The notes beneath the pieces were generated by a model that made no database searches, was not told where the DNA came from, and saw nothing but the letters and a program-made list of their open reading frames with translations. Shown here piece by piece: positions 37,296-45,435 of a DNA stretch of 59,457 nucleotides (positions within the stretch are counted from its first letter, which is position 1; each line of letters starts with the position of its first letter). The stretch is from Deltaproteobacteria bacterium (GTDB lineage Bacteria > Myxococcota_A > UBA796 > UBA2385). Location: contig JAGYJW010000041.1 in NCBI GenBank assembly GCA_018401435.1, forward strand, positions 1 to 59,457, written 5' to 3'. Both the position numbers and the translations under genes were made by a program.

Positions 37296-38199
37296 TGCCG
37301 GCGGCCGACGCCACCGGCGCCTTGGCCCAGGCCCGGCTGATCGTGGCGCCCGGCGCCGCCGCGCCCGCCCGCTACCCGGCCGACGACGCCCCCGACCGAG
37401 GCCGGGCAGCCGCAATCCCGCGAGGTCGAGCTGCGCCGGAGGTGGATGCCACCGCTCGGCGACTGGCGGGCGAGCCTTTCGGCCGGGGCGCAGCCGCTGG
37501 ACCGAGCAGTTTTTGACGGCAGCGGCGGCGCCTCTGCCCCGCGAGATCGCCTTCCCCCGGCGCCGAGGCCGGCCGCTGCGGGGTCGATGGCGTCGATGCC
37601 GCCGCCTTCCTCACCCCATGGGGCTGCAGCTTCCCGGCCCTGGCCGAGGGCGGCGACCACCGCCTGCGCTGGTCCTGGGAGGAGCCCCGCCTGGTCCTGG
37701 CCGACGAGCGTTGCCTGGCCACCCCCGCAGGCCCCGTGGCCCGCAGCCAGCTGCGCATCCACGTGGCGGGCGGCCGGTGATCGCCGAGGGCACCGGTGGG
37801 GCCATCCTGCGCGAAGATGAAGCATTCATCGAGATCTCCGCCGAGGACGCAATGCCCGGCCACGGCGCCCCCGGCGCGCTTCTTCGGTGAAGCCGAGCTG
37901 GCCCCGGTCCTGCCCGACCGCGCCGCCGTGCTCAACGCGGTGGCCCGCCTCGCGGTGCATGCCAGCATGCCCGAACCCGCCCTGCCCCTCGAATTCAAGA
38001 ACCTGAAGGGGGATGCGGCGGCTGCCTGAGGTCCTGCGGCTGGTGCGGCAGCGGGCCCAGGACGGCCAGCCTGCCCACCCGGGGCGACCTCAACCCGCGG
38101 ACCCTCACCGATATCAAGGGCTCGGGTTGGGCCACCCCTTGGGAGCAGGCCCTGCTGCTCACCCGCTACCTGCGGCAGCTGCGCCTGGACGCCACGCCC
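37296..38199 (+). pseudogene. Middle of the transglutaminase-like gene, frameshifted
   Basis: Readable segments in order are LAEGGDHRLRWSWEEPRLVL with ARSQLRIHVAGGR, then GGAILREDEAFIEISAEDA. Next come ARFFGEAELAPVLPDRAAVL with LAVHASMPEPALPLEFKN, and then RGDLNPRTLTDIKGSGWATP with WEQALLLTRYLRQLRLDATP. The last part resembles a transglutaminase core (GsC.d.A.LL..lLR..g..A.pV), but the catalytic Cys position reads Ser/Gly/Trp. The segments use three frames, so at least four indels are needed. Dense indels make this one of the worst-affected stretches of the window. Confidence 0.5.
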
Positions 38200-38967
38200 G
38201 TGGCCTTGCGCCCCAGCACCTGGGGGCTGGTGGACGGCGCCTCTCCGGGCGGCCACGACCGCGCCGCCGTGCGCTTGCGCCTGGATGGGGTCGAGAGCTG
38301 GCTGGACCCGACCTGTCCGGTCTGCGCCCCCGGAGAGCTGGCCCCCGATCTGTGGGGAGCCCAGGCCCTCGCCGATGGCATCGACCGCAGTCCGCCCCCG
38401 CCGGCGGCCACTATTGGGGGGTCACTCAGCGAAGATGGAGTCCTGGACCTCATCCTCAACCCGCCCGCCGCCCTTGTGTTGCGCCTGGCCCTGCTCGACA
38501 GCCCGCCGGACGAGCGGGGGGCCCGCCTGCCCGCCTTGATGGGCCTGCCGGGCGCGACGCTGCTCGAACAGGAGGGCCTGGGCAGCCCGGGCCAGCCGGT
38601 GCGCCTGCGCCTGCGCGTGGACCCAGAGGCCGGCCCGCTGACTTGGACCGCGGGTCAGGCCCTGGGGTCTGCGGGCCTGTTGCGGGGCCCCGGTGGCACC
38701 TGGCTGCCCCTGCTCGGAGAGATCACCCTGAGCCGCCCCATGCCCGGCGCAGCCGACGCGCGCAGCGAATCGGTGGCCCTGCCCGGCCTGCGTTGGTTCG
38801 GCCGGGTCGAGCTGGAGGGCCCCGAGGCCCCCCGCCTGGTCGAGCGCCTGCTGCTGCAAGAGAGCCGGTTGGCCCCCGGCCAGGCCGACCGCTTTGCCGG
38901 CGATCTGGACGCCGCCTGGGCCCGCCTCACCGCGGCCCCTCCCCCGCCTGAACCGGAGCTGCCATGA
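38200..38967 (+). CDS. C-terminal part of the transglutaminase-like exported protein
   Basis: In-frame continuation of the segment ending RLDATPVALRPSTWGLVDGA. It includes VRLRLDGVESWLDPTCPVCA, which resembles the post-core 'wiDpt.~...G.lp' strand of transglutaminase/DUF3857 proteins. About 180 more residues of beta-type sequence follow, such as LVLRLALLDSPPDERGARLP. The TGA overlaps the ATG of the outer-membrane protein (ATGA at 38964-38967), so the two are coupled. The GTG at 38200 is only the first start in this open stretch, not the real gene start. Confidence 0.55.
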   Translation: MALRPSTWGLVDGASPGGHDRAAVRLRLDGVESWLDPTCPVCAPGELAPDLWGAQALADGIDRSPPPPAATIGGSLSEDGVLDLILNPPAALVLRLALLDSPPDERGARLPALMGLPGATLLEQEGLGSPGQPVRLRLRVDPEAGPLTWTAGQALGSAGLLRGPGGTWLPLLGEITLSRPMPGAADARSESVALPGLRWFGRVELEGPEAPRLVERLLLQESRLAPGQADRFAGDLDAAWARLTAAPPPPEPELP

Positions 38968-39977
38968 AGACCCTCGCCCTGCGCCTGCTGGCCTTTCCCC
39001 TCGGCCTGTGCCTGGGAGGCAGCGCCGGCGCGCAGAGCCTCGACATCCAGTTCGACCCCGCCGCCGCCCAGGCCGCGGGGGTCGATGCGGATCAGGCCGA
39101 ACGCACCCTGAGCCAGAGCATCGACCAGGACCTGAAGGTGGGCGACCAGACCGCTTTCATGGAGAAGATGGCCCGGGCGACGGCCCTGTCCACCCGCGGC
39201 ATGGGCGTGGACTACGCCAGCAACCTGCAGAAATTCGTCGTCGGGGCCAGCTTCGGGTCTGCGGTCAACGGCGTGGGCGCGCAGTTCGGCCGCGGTGGAG
39301 ACATCCCAGAAGGCGGCTTTGCCGCCCAGATCTCGCTGATGGCGGGCATCAACCTGGGCATGAAGGCCGACGACGACGCCGCCGCCCGGCGCTTCCGGCT
39401 CTTCGTCAACGGCATGGCCGCGCGGCCCCGCTACGACCCCTTCGCGGGCAGCCTGCTCAACTATGGCGCCCACCTGCAGATCCAGCTGGTCAAGCCCACC
39501 GAAGGCGAGGTCGTGCGTTGGGGCGGCCTGGCGCTGACCGCCGGCTACGAGCACAGCAGCTTCACCCTGGACCTCGAAGAGGCCATCCCAATCGAGAGCG
39601 GTGACCTGCGGTGGGACGCTACCGGCACCTACCGGGTGCAGGCCCTGTCCAGCGCGGTGCCCGTCGAGCTGAGCACCAACCTGCGCATCCTGGTGGCCAC
39701 CGCCTATGGCGGCATCGGCTTTGACAGCAGCCTGGACAACCTCGCCGACAGCGAGGCCGTGCTGGACGGCGGCATCCAGGCCACCGCGGGGCAGCGGGAC
39801 GCCCATATCGGCACCGCCACCCTCACCCTGGACAGCGTGGGGCTGGGGGACCGCTTCGTGCCCCGGGCCTTTGTGGGGGTGCAGGCCAACCTGCTGATGA
39901 TCAAGGCCTATGGGCAGCTCAACCTTGGGTTGGAAGGCAGCTTTGGCGGACACCTGGGCCTGCGGGTGGCCATCTGA
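38964..39977 (+). CDS. Probable outer-membrane beta-barrel protein
   Basis: A signal peptide (MKTLALRLLAFPLGLCLGGS, cut after AGA) precedes 313 residues. The first 60 are helical (VDADQAERTLSQSIDQDLKV). The rest alternate as barrel strands: VVGASFGSAVNGVGAQFGRG, FAAQISLMAGINLGMKADDD, FRLFVNGMAARPRY, GGLALTAGYEHSSFTLDLEE, LRILVATAYGGIGFDSS and AYGQLNLGLEGSFGGHLGLR. It ends in a barrel-like GLRVAI. The Lpx-like 'omp85' or porin signatures are absent. It is expected in the outer membrane, and the coupled upstream gene may be its functional partner. Confidence 0.7.
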   Translation: MKTLALRLLAFPLGLCLGGSAGAQSLDIQFDPAAAQAAGVDADQAERTLSQSIDQDLKVGDQTAFMEKMARATALSTRGMGVDYASNLQKFVVGASFGSAVNGVGAQFGRGGDIPEGGFAAQISLMAGINLGMKADDDAAARRFRLFVNGMAARPRYDPFAGSLLNYGAHLQIQLVKPTEGEVVRWGGLALTAGYEHSSFTLDLEEAIPIESGDLRWDATGTYRVQALSSAVPVELSTNLRILVATAYGGIGFDSSLDNLADSEAVLDGGIQATAGQRDAHIGTATLTLDSVGLGDRFVPRAFVGVQANLLMIKAYGQLNLGLEGSFGGHLGLRVAI

Positions 39978-40064
39978 TCGGCGGCAGGGCGCGACAATTG
40001 CGGACAGCCCCAGGCTCATGCGCGGGGGCGCTGGCGCCGTCTCCCGGTACACAAGGAGTGTGCC

Positions 40065-40160
40065 ATGCCCTATCTCGCCGTGCTCTTCGAAGAGATCCTC
40101 GCCTCTGATGAGATCCCCGATGTCAGCGACCTGTTGGAGGAGGACGACAGCGAAGGGTGA
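40065..40160 (+). CDS. Acidic 31-residue microprotein
   Basis: An ATG seven bases after AAGGAG begins MPYLAVLFEEILASDEIPDV, followed by SDLLEEDDSEG and stop. Eleven of 31 residues are Asp or Glu, and the first half can form an amphipathic helix. The ribosome-binding site and the clean acidic composition argue for a real gene; it is too short for routine gene callers. No homologue is known to me. It stands alone between the outer-membrane protein and the gene at 40294. Confidence 0.45.
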   Translation: MPYLAVLFEEILASDEIPDVSDLLEEDDSEG

Positions 40161-40293
40161 GCATGGGGTCGGCAGAAGGGGACACAATCTGTCCGACGGA
40201 CAGCCGCTGTCCGGCTGGACGACGCAGCGGGGCTGGAAAAGGGTGAGAGTGGGGCAGTGACCGGAGGCGCCTCTGGTCGCCAGGAGCCCCCCG

Positions 40294-40839
40294 ATGCGCC
40301 CCTCGCCCCCTGCTGCCCGCCCCCTGCGCATCGCCCTGCGCGGTGACGCGGGCCCCGCCCTCACCCATGCCAGCCTGGACCTCGCCGGAAGGATCGCAGC
40401 ACCGGTGGCCTTGCTGGTCACCGCGCTCCCCGGCGGGGGCCTCCCCCCCTTCTCGGGCCCCCTGGACCTCGCCCTGCGGGGCCTGGGCGACGCTGCCGAC
40501 CTCGCCGCCCTGCTGCGGGCCTGCACCCGTGCGGGCCATGGCGCGGTGGTGATCGACGGCGTCGCCGATCTGCTGCCCGCGCTGTCGGGCCCCCGGCCCC
40601 ATCCGCACCTGCGCGCGGCCCTGGGCTGCGTGCCCGCCCACCTGCTGTGGACCCTGCCCGCCGGCCATGAGCCCCCCGCCACCTTGGATCTCGACCTGCT
40701 GGCCGATGTGGGCGAAGACCGGGTGATGGTGGTGCAGCACAGCCGCTGCCCCCAGCTCGACGGACTGGCCCTCCGGGATCCGGGTGAGCTTATCGCCGGT
40801 ATATTGATGAAATGGGCGGCCGCTCAGCGGGCCGCCTGA
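40294..40839 (+). CDS. Hypothetical protein, 181 aa
   Basis: The ATG follows GGAG. The protein has alternating hydrophobic strands and helices (LRIALRGDAGPALTHASLDL; VALLVTALPGGGLP; GHGAVVIDGVADLLPALSGP; DRVMVVQHSRCPQLDGLALR) in the style of a Rossmann or P-loop-derived fold, but without a Walker motif. It could be an inactive ATPase-like or response-type domain. Its 3' end overlaps the convergent decarboxylase gene by 16 bases. No family recognised. Confidence 0.6.
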   Translation: MRPSPPAARPLRIALRGDAGPALTHASLDLAGRIAAPVALLVTALPGGGLPPFSGPLDLALRGLGDAADLAALLRACTRAGHGAVVIDGVADLLPALSGPRPHPHLRAALGCVPAHLLWTLPAGHEPPATLDLDLLADVGEDRVMVVQHSRCPQLDGLALRDPGELIAGILMKWAAAQRAA

Positions 40840-42347
40840 GCCAGGACGCCTGCCGAGGCCTGGGCGATGGCATCCACCGCCGCCTCCACATCGTCCAGCC
40901 GCACCTGCAGGCCCAGGATGGCCAGCCGCAGCCAGGTGCGCCCCAAAAAGACGGTGGAGGTGGTGAAGAGCGCGTGCTCCCCTCGCAGCCGCAACACCAG
41001 GGCCTCTTGCAGCGCGCCGTCTACGTCGGCCGGGGTGTCCGCAGGGCAGCGCAGGCGAAAGGCCACGATGCTGAGGTCGGGAGCGGGCCCCACCTCGATC
41101 TGGGGCAAGGCGCCGAGGCGGCGCCAGGCCACGTCGGCATAGGCCAGCCGCGCGGACAGGGCCGCAGAGAAGGCGCCCAGGCCGTGCACCTGCAGGCTCA
41201 GCCACAGGCGCAAGGCGCGAAAGGGCCGAGACAGCTCTGGCGACCGGAACATCGCGCTTCCATCCTGCATGGCATGGTCGAGATTATCGGTCGCAGCGCC
41301 ATCTTCGCGGATATAGGCGTGATTTGCGCTGTGGGCGGCATAGAGCCTTCGGCCCTCTCGCACCAGCACCACGCCGATGCCATAGGGCTGGAAGAGGCCC
41401 TTGTGGGGGTCGAGCACCACCGAGTCGGCGCGCTCGATACCGGCGAGGCGCCCGGCCCCCTCGGGGCAGAGGGCGAAGGCGCCGCCATAGGCCGCGTCCA
41501 CATGCAGCCACACACGGTATTTCGCCGATATATCGGCAATATCGTTCAACGGGTCCACCGCGCCGGTGCTGGTGGTGCCCGCCGATGCCACCACCAGCCA
41601 GGGCCGCCCCTCCCCCGCCTCCAGATCGGCTTGAATGGCGGCCTCCAGGGCGGCGCTGTCCATGCGCCCGCGGGCGTCCACGGCCACCGTGCGGGTGCGC
41701 CCGCCATGGCCGGTCAGCCCCAGGGCCTTGTCGATGCAGCGGTGGCGCTCCTCGCTCAGGTAGACCACCCCCAGCAGGTCCTCGGGCAGCAGGGCGAGGT
41801 CCCGCCGCTCGCCCCGGGCGGCCCGCCCCACGCGGGGGCTGGCGGCGTGCAGGGCCACGGCGTTGGCGAGGCTGCCCCCAGGGCAGAGGTCCCCCGCGGT
41901 GCCTTCGGGCAGGCCCACCAGGTCGCGCATCCAGTCCAGCAGCACCTGCTCGACGGCGACGGCCCCCGGCGTGGGCACGCTATAGCCCGCATAGCCATTG
42001 CCCAGGGCCGCGAGGTAATCCCCCAGGGCGCTGGCGGCGGTGCCCCCGCCCGGCACCCAGCCGAAGTGCTTGGGGCTGCTGGTATTGAGCCCCGGGCGCA
42101 GGATCTCCGCCTCCACCCGCGCGGTCAGCTCGGCCAGGTCCGCAGGCTGCTCCGACAGGCGCAGGGCCGCGGGGTCCACAGCCCCGGGCTGGTAGGTGGG
42201 GCGGCTGCGGCGCTGCGCCCAGATGTCCTCCGCCAGGTCCCGCAGGGGGCGCAGCGCGCTGGGCTCGGTGTCTTGCAGGCCGCGCGCCAGCGCCTCGAAG
42301 ACACGGGCTTGGGCCCGCTTCTGTTGGATTGCCGGGTCGTCTGCCAT
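40824..42347 (-). CDS. PLP-dependent group II decarboxylase
   Basis: The ATG at 42347 gives 507 residues. Group II (glutamate/aromatic amino acid) decarboxylase signs are NTSSPKHFGWVPGGGTAASA, GYSVPTPGAVAVEQVLLDWM, CPGGSLANAVALHAA (phosphate-binding), WLHVDAAYGGAFALCP (PLP Asp and Ala), and SVVLDPHKGLFQPYGIGVVL. The last holds the Schiff-base Lys in HKG, where most members have HKW. It makes an amine from an amino acid, or, in some family members, catalyses another PLP reaction. No transporter or amine pathway gene is adjacent. The sequence is complete and unbroken. Confidence 0.92.
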   Translation of the reverse strand: MADDPAIQQKRAQARVFEALARGLQDTEPSALRPLRDLAEDIWAQRRSRPTYQPGAVDPAALRLSEQPADLAELTARVEAEILRPGLNTSSPKHFGWVPGGGTAASALGDYLAALGNGYAGYSVPTPGAVAVEQVLLDWMRDLVGLPEGTAGDLCPGGSLANAVALHAASPRVGRAARGERRDLALLPEDLLGVVYLSEERHRCIDKALGLTGHGGRTRTVAVDARGRMDSAALEAAIQADLEAGEGRPWLVVASAGTTSTGAVDPLNDIADISAKYRVWLHVDAAYGGAFALCPEGAGRLAGIERADSVVLDPHKGLFQPYGIGVVLVREGRRLYAAHSANHAYIREDGAATDNLDHAMQDGSAMFRSPELSRPFRALRLWLSLQVHGLGAFSAALSARLAYADVAWRRLGALPQIEVGPAPDLSIVAFRLRCPADTPADVDGALQEALVLRLRGEHALFTTSTVFLGRTWLRLAILGLQVRLDDVEAAVDAIAQASAGVLAQAAR

Positions 42348-42657
42348 GGGGCCACCGGTGTAGAGGATGACGACCCTTAGCCCAGGCCCCTTGCCCAGGG
42401 CCGCGCCAGGCCCGGATGCGGCATCTGGCTCAGGAATCGGTCGCAGGCCCTGGGCGCGTCTCGCGCGGCCTTCAGCGCCCTCCCCCTCAGGTCGGGTGGA
42501 AAGACAACGGGCCAGGGTGGGCTGTCGTCCTCGTCTTGAAGCTGAAGAGGGGGGGCATTGGCCTCGCAGCGCGGGGGGAGCGGTACGAGCATCGTCCCGG
42601 GGCGGACGCTTCGCGGGCGGCCCCGCGTTAGGTCGGCCCCGACCCCGAGGATGCACC
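42348..42657. other. Intergenic space, divergent promoters
   Basis: This 310-base space lies between the decarboxylase and the gene at 42658. It should hold the promoters for both. A minus-strand open frame at 42377-42592 (71 codons, MLVPLPPRCEANAPPLQLQD) has no ribosome-binding site that I can see and mediocre codon use, so I do not call it. The last 30 bases before 42658 are GC-rich with no clear Shine-Dalgarno. No strong hairpin or repeat was noticed. Confidence 0.4.
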
Positions 42658-43176
42658 ATGCGACCCCCGCTGCGCCGGGCCCTGGCCTTGCCGCTCGCCT
42701 TGCCCCTGGCCCTGAACAGCCGCCCCGCGGCCGCCTTCGATCTCGATCGCGCCTATGTTGGGGGCATGACCGGAGCGGCCCTGCAGGTGGACAACCACGT
42801 CAGCCAGCTCAAGCTGGTCGAGACCGTCGGCTTGCCGCTGAGCCCCGGCCCCGCCGGGCCCTATGCCCAGCTGGACCTGCACCAGGGCTTTGGCGGCGGC
42901 CTCTTCACCTTCCAGATCAGCCCCCGGGCGGGCTGGGGCCTGCCGCTGATCCCCAGCAGCACCGATGTGGACCTGCTGGTGGCCCCCAATCTCGCCCTGG
43001 GCCTGGCGATGGGGGGCCGCACCACGTCCTTGGCCCTGCAGCCCGCCTTGGACCTGCACCTGTGGCTGGGCGACGACCTGGGGCTGATGCTGCGGCCCCT
43101 GGCCTTCGACATCTGGGCCAGCCGCTTCCTGGCGGTGCGCGCCGACCTGCTGGTGGGCGCGGTCAAACGCTTCTGA
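42658..43176 (+). CDS. Exported protein, probable small outer-membrane barrel
   Basis: The ATG at 42658 gives a signal peptide (RALALPLALPLALNSRPAAA, cut after AAA). The 148-residue mature part alternates in barrel fashion: GAALQVDNHVSQLKLVETVG, LFTFQISPRAGWGLPLIPSS, VDLLVAPNLALGLAMGGRTT, SLALQPALDLHLWLGDDLGL and LAVRADLLVGAVKRF. The C-terminal Phe is typical of BAM-inserted barrels. No named family. The gene lies 147 bases before the lipoprotein gene and may share its transcript. Confidence 0.65.
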   Translation: MRPPLRRALALPLALPLALNSRPAAAFDLDRAYVGGMTGAALQVDNHVSQLKLVETVGLPLSPGPAGPYAQLDLHQGFGGGLFTFQISPRAGWGLPLIPSSTDVDLLVAPNLALGLAMGGRTTSLALQPALDLHLWLGDDLGLMLRPLAFDIWASRFLAVRADLLVGAVKRF

Positions 43177-43322
43177 TCGGCGCCGGGCGAAGCTGCACGG
43201 CAGAATAGCGACCCGAAGCTGTCTCCGATCAGTGGCTGTGCCCTTGACCCCTTGGATTGGGCTGACCGGGCTGTATGTTGGCATGCGGGACACAAGACCC
43301 GCAACTCAACCCGGAGGAGCCC

Positions 43323-44360
43323 ATGAAGCGTTGGACGACAATCCCCACCCTGCTGCCCCTCACCCTCGGCGCCCTGCTGCTGGCTCCGGGCTGCAAGAAG
43401 GACGACGACGACGATGACGATGATTACGGCTCGCAGATCACCCTGGATGAGACCGAGGTGCTCGCCCGCATGGACCGCTTCGCCGCGGTGATCCCCACCT
43501 GCACGGTGGCGGACAGCGGATCGACGGCGCGCCGACGCGCCAGCCCGGCCGGCCTGGGTCTGGCGCTGAATGCCTTCCAGACGGTGATGCCGCAGCTCCT
43601 GGCCGCCACGGCGGCGGGAGAGCGCCGGCCCCTCGCGGGCAGCGGCAGCACCGGCTCCTGCGGCGGCACCCTGGACGTGACCTCCGACCACAGCAACGGC
43701 GTCACCGCCTACCAGCTGGACTTCGCCAGCTTCTGCATGGCGGGTGAGACGGGCAATGTGGTGATGACCGGGCAGGTCTCGGGCACCGAATATGGCACCC
43801 CCTCCGACAGCGGGCCCATCATCGACGCCTTGGAGCTTCAAACCGATGGCCCGCTGCAGGTGGACCAGCCCGGCGGCGCCATGGAGATCAGCGTGAGCGG
43901 GCTGCGGGTGGACTACGGCAAGCCGGCGGCCTGGGCCCCGGACACCCCCGACGAGGCGGCCCCGGACCGGGTGCGCATGGACAAGCTCACGGTCACCTTT
44001 CCCAATGGCGAGGAGGCCGACCAGATCGCCGCCGAGGTCGAGGCGACCCGGGTGGGCGTCCTGCCGGTGGTCACGGTCGAGGATGGCATCTGGGCCACCG
44101 ACGGGGAGGGCTATGTGCGCGTCTCGACGCCGCCCGACCAGCCCATCCGCCTGCCCCTGACCGACGGCGAGGTGAGCGGCCTGGTGCTCAGCGGCGCCGA
44201 AGACACGGTGCTCATCGCCCGCAGCGTGGCCGGCCAGCCCATGGTGGCCAGCCTCGAGCTCAACGGCAGCCCCATGACCGTGTCCTTGGATTGCAGCGCG
44301 ACACAGAGCTTCTCGGCGGAGATCGTCAGCTTCATGGTCGGCGCTTTGCCGGTTCACTGA
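43323..44360 (+). CDS. Lipoprotein with poly-Asp after the lipobox, unknown function
   Basis: The ATG at 43323 (after GGAGG) gives a signal peptide with lipobox LLLAPGC, then KKDDDDDDDDYGSQITLDET. The eight consecutive Asp residues are striking and may keep the protein at the outer membrane or bind metal. About 300 residues of beta-type sequence follow with two Cys pairs (IPTCTVADSG; GSTGSCGGTLDV; FASFCMAGETGNVVMTGQV; LDCSATQSFSAEIV). No family recognised. The stop overlaps the 3' end of rsgA on the other strand by 29 bases. Confidence 0.78.
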   Translation: MKRWTTIPTLLPLTLGALLLAPGCKKDDDDDDDDYGSQITLDETEVLARMDRFAAVIPTCTVADSGSTARRRASPAGLGLALNAFQTVMPQLLAATAAGERRPLAGSGSTGSCGGTLDVTSDHSNGVTAYQLDFASFCMAGETGNVVMTGQVSGTEYGTPSDSGPIIDALELQTDGPLQVDQPGGAMEISVSGLRVDYGKPAAWAPDTPDEAAPDRVRMDKLTVTFPNGEEADQIAAEVEATRVGVLPVVTVEDGIWATDGEGYVRVSTPPDQPIRLPLTDGEVSGLVLSGAEDTVLIARSVAGQPMVASLELNGSPMTVSLDCSATQSFSAEIVSFMVGALPVH

Positions 44361-45390
44361 AGCGGGCGTTGCGACCCCGGGCCTTCTGCGTGCTCAGGCG
44401 CGCGTCGGTCCGGGCGCCCTCCACCCGGCGCTGCACCTCGGCGCGGGCCTCGTCCTCCAGCTTCTTCCAGGCGGCCAGCGCCGCCATCCAGCTGGCCCGC
44501 CGCCACCGCCGCCGCCAGGGCGCAGCCCACCTCGCCCTGGTGGCGGCAGCCCCGAAAGCGGCAGCCCTCAGCAGGGCGTCGATCTCTGGGAAGGCCTCGG
44601 CCACACCGCCGGTCTCGACCAGGCCCACCTCGCGCACGCCGGGATTGTCCACCAGGTAGGCCCCGCCCGGCATGGCGTGCAAAGACCGCGAGGTGGTGGT
44701 GTGGCGACCCTTCTCGTCGATTGCGCGGATGTCCCCCGTCTCTTGGATGGTTGCGCCCAAGAGCGCGTTGATCAGGGTGGATTTGCCGACCCCGCTGCTG
44801 CCCAACAGGGTGGCCGTGTCGCCGGGTTGCAACCAGCCCCGCACCGTCTCGACACCTTCTCCGTGCAATGCAGACAGGGGCGTGACCGAGAGGCCCAGCG
44901 GGGCCAGGGCGTGCAGGGCGCCCGCGGGGTCCGCCCCCGGATCCACCTTGGTGAGCAGCACCCGGGCGGGCACCCCCGCCTCCTGACAGAGGGCCGCCCA
45001 GCGCTCCACCCGGCGGGGGTTGAGGTCGGCCCCCATGGCGGTGCAAATCAAGGCCAGGTCGAGGTTGGCCGCGACCGCCTGCACGCCGCCGAGAGGCTTT
45101 CGGCGGCGCAGACAGCTGCTGCGATCCAAGCGCCGATAGACCACCGGCGGGTCGCTGTCTTGGGACACCAGCACCCAGTCCCCCACGACCACCGGGTCCT
45201 CGGGATCAAAGGCGGCGCCAGCCACCACGGCCATCGCCTCCAGCCCCAGCAGGCGCACCCGGTCCCGACTGGCAAAGCTCACCCGGGCGGCCGACAGGGT
45301 GCCACCCGGCGCCTGCAAGGCGGCCAGATCTGCGGCGCTGAGCTGATCGAGAAAGAAGGGGCGCAGGCCAGGGGGCAAGGAGCGGGCCAT
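44332..45390 (-). CDS. rsgA: Ribosome small-subunit-dependent GTPase RsgA (compensating frameshift pair)
   Basis: A circularly permuted GTPase for 30S maturation. It shows the OB-fold part (VVVGDWVLVSQDSDPPVVYR), G4 LLTKVDPGADP, G5-like LSALHGEGVETV, G1 TLLGSSGVGKSTLINALLG, switch HTTTSRSLHAMPGGAYLVDN and G3 DNPGVREVGL. The Zn-binding motif is missing in the literal frame (FGAAATRARWAAP). One base over, the same DNA reads AEGCRFRGCRHQGEVGC, the expected C-x4-C-x-H-x5-C. Two compensating indels, near 44568-44574 and 44473-44490, therefore mask a normal protein. This is strong evidence of sequence error. It is convergent with the poly-Asp lipoprotein gene. Confidence 0.93.
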   Translation of the reverse strand: MARSLPPGLRPFFLDQLSAADLAALQAPGGTLSAARVSFASRDRVRLLGLEAMAVVAGAAFDPEDPVVVGDWVLVSQDSDPPVVYRRLDRSSCLRRRKPLGGVQAVAANLDLALICTAMGADLNPRRVERWAALCQEAGVPARVLLTKVDPGADPAGALHALAPLGLSVTPLSALHGEGVETVRGWLQPGDTATLLGSSGVGKSTLINALLGATIQETGDIRAIDEKGRHTTTSRSLHAMPGGAYLVDNPGVREVGLVETGGVAEAFPEIDALLRAAAFGAAATRARWAAPWRRRWRRASWMAALAAWKKLEDEARAEVQRRVEGARTDARLSTQKARGRNARFSEPAKRRP

Positions 45391-45435
45391 CCGGATCCAG
45401 GGTGATGGGCCCGCCCCACCTATCCGGGCCGTGCC

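Noticed and set aside
36227..37516. Plus-strand frame of 429 codons over the aminotransferase 5' end
   Set aside because: It crosses the aminotransferase and the next gene's signal peptide in a different frame and lacks any domain.
42377..42592. 71-codon minus-strand frame in the divergent space
   Set aside because: No ribosome-binding site, indifferent codon use, and it would occupy the promoter region of two genes.
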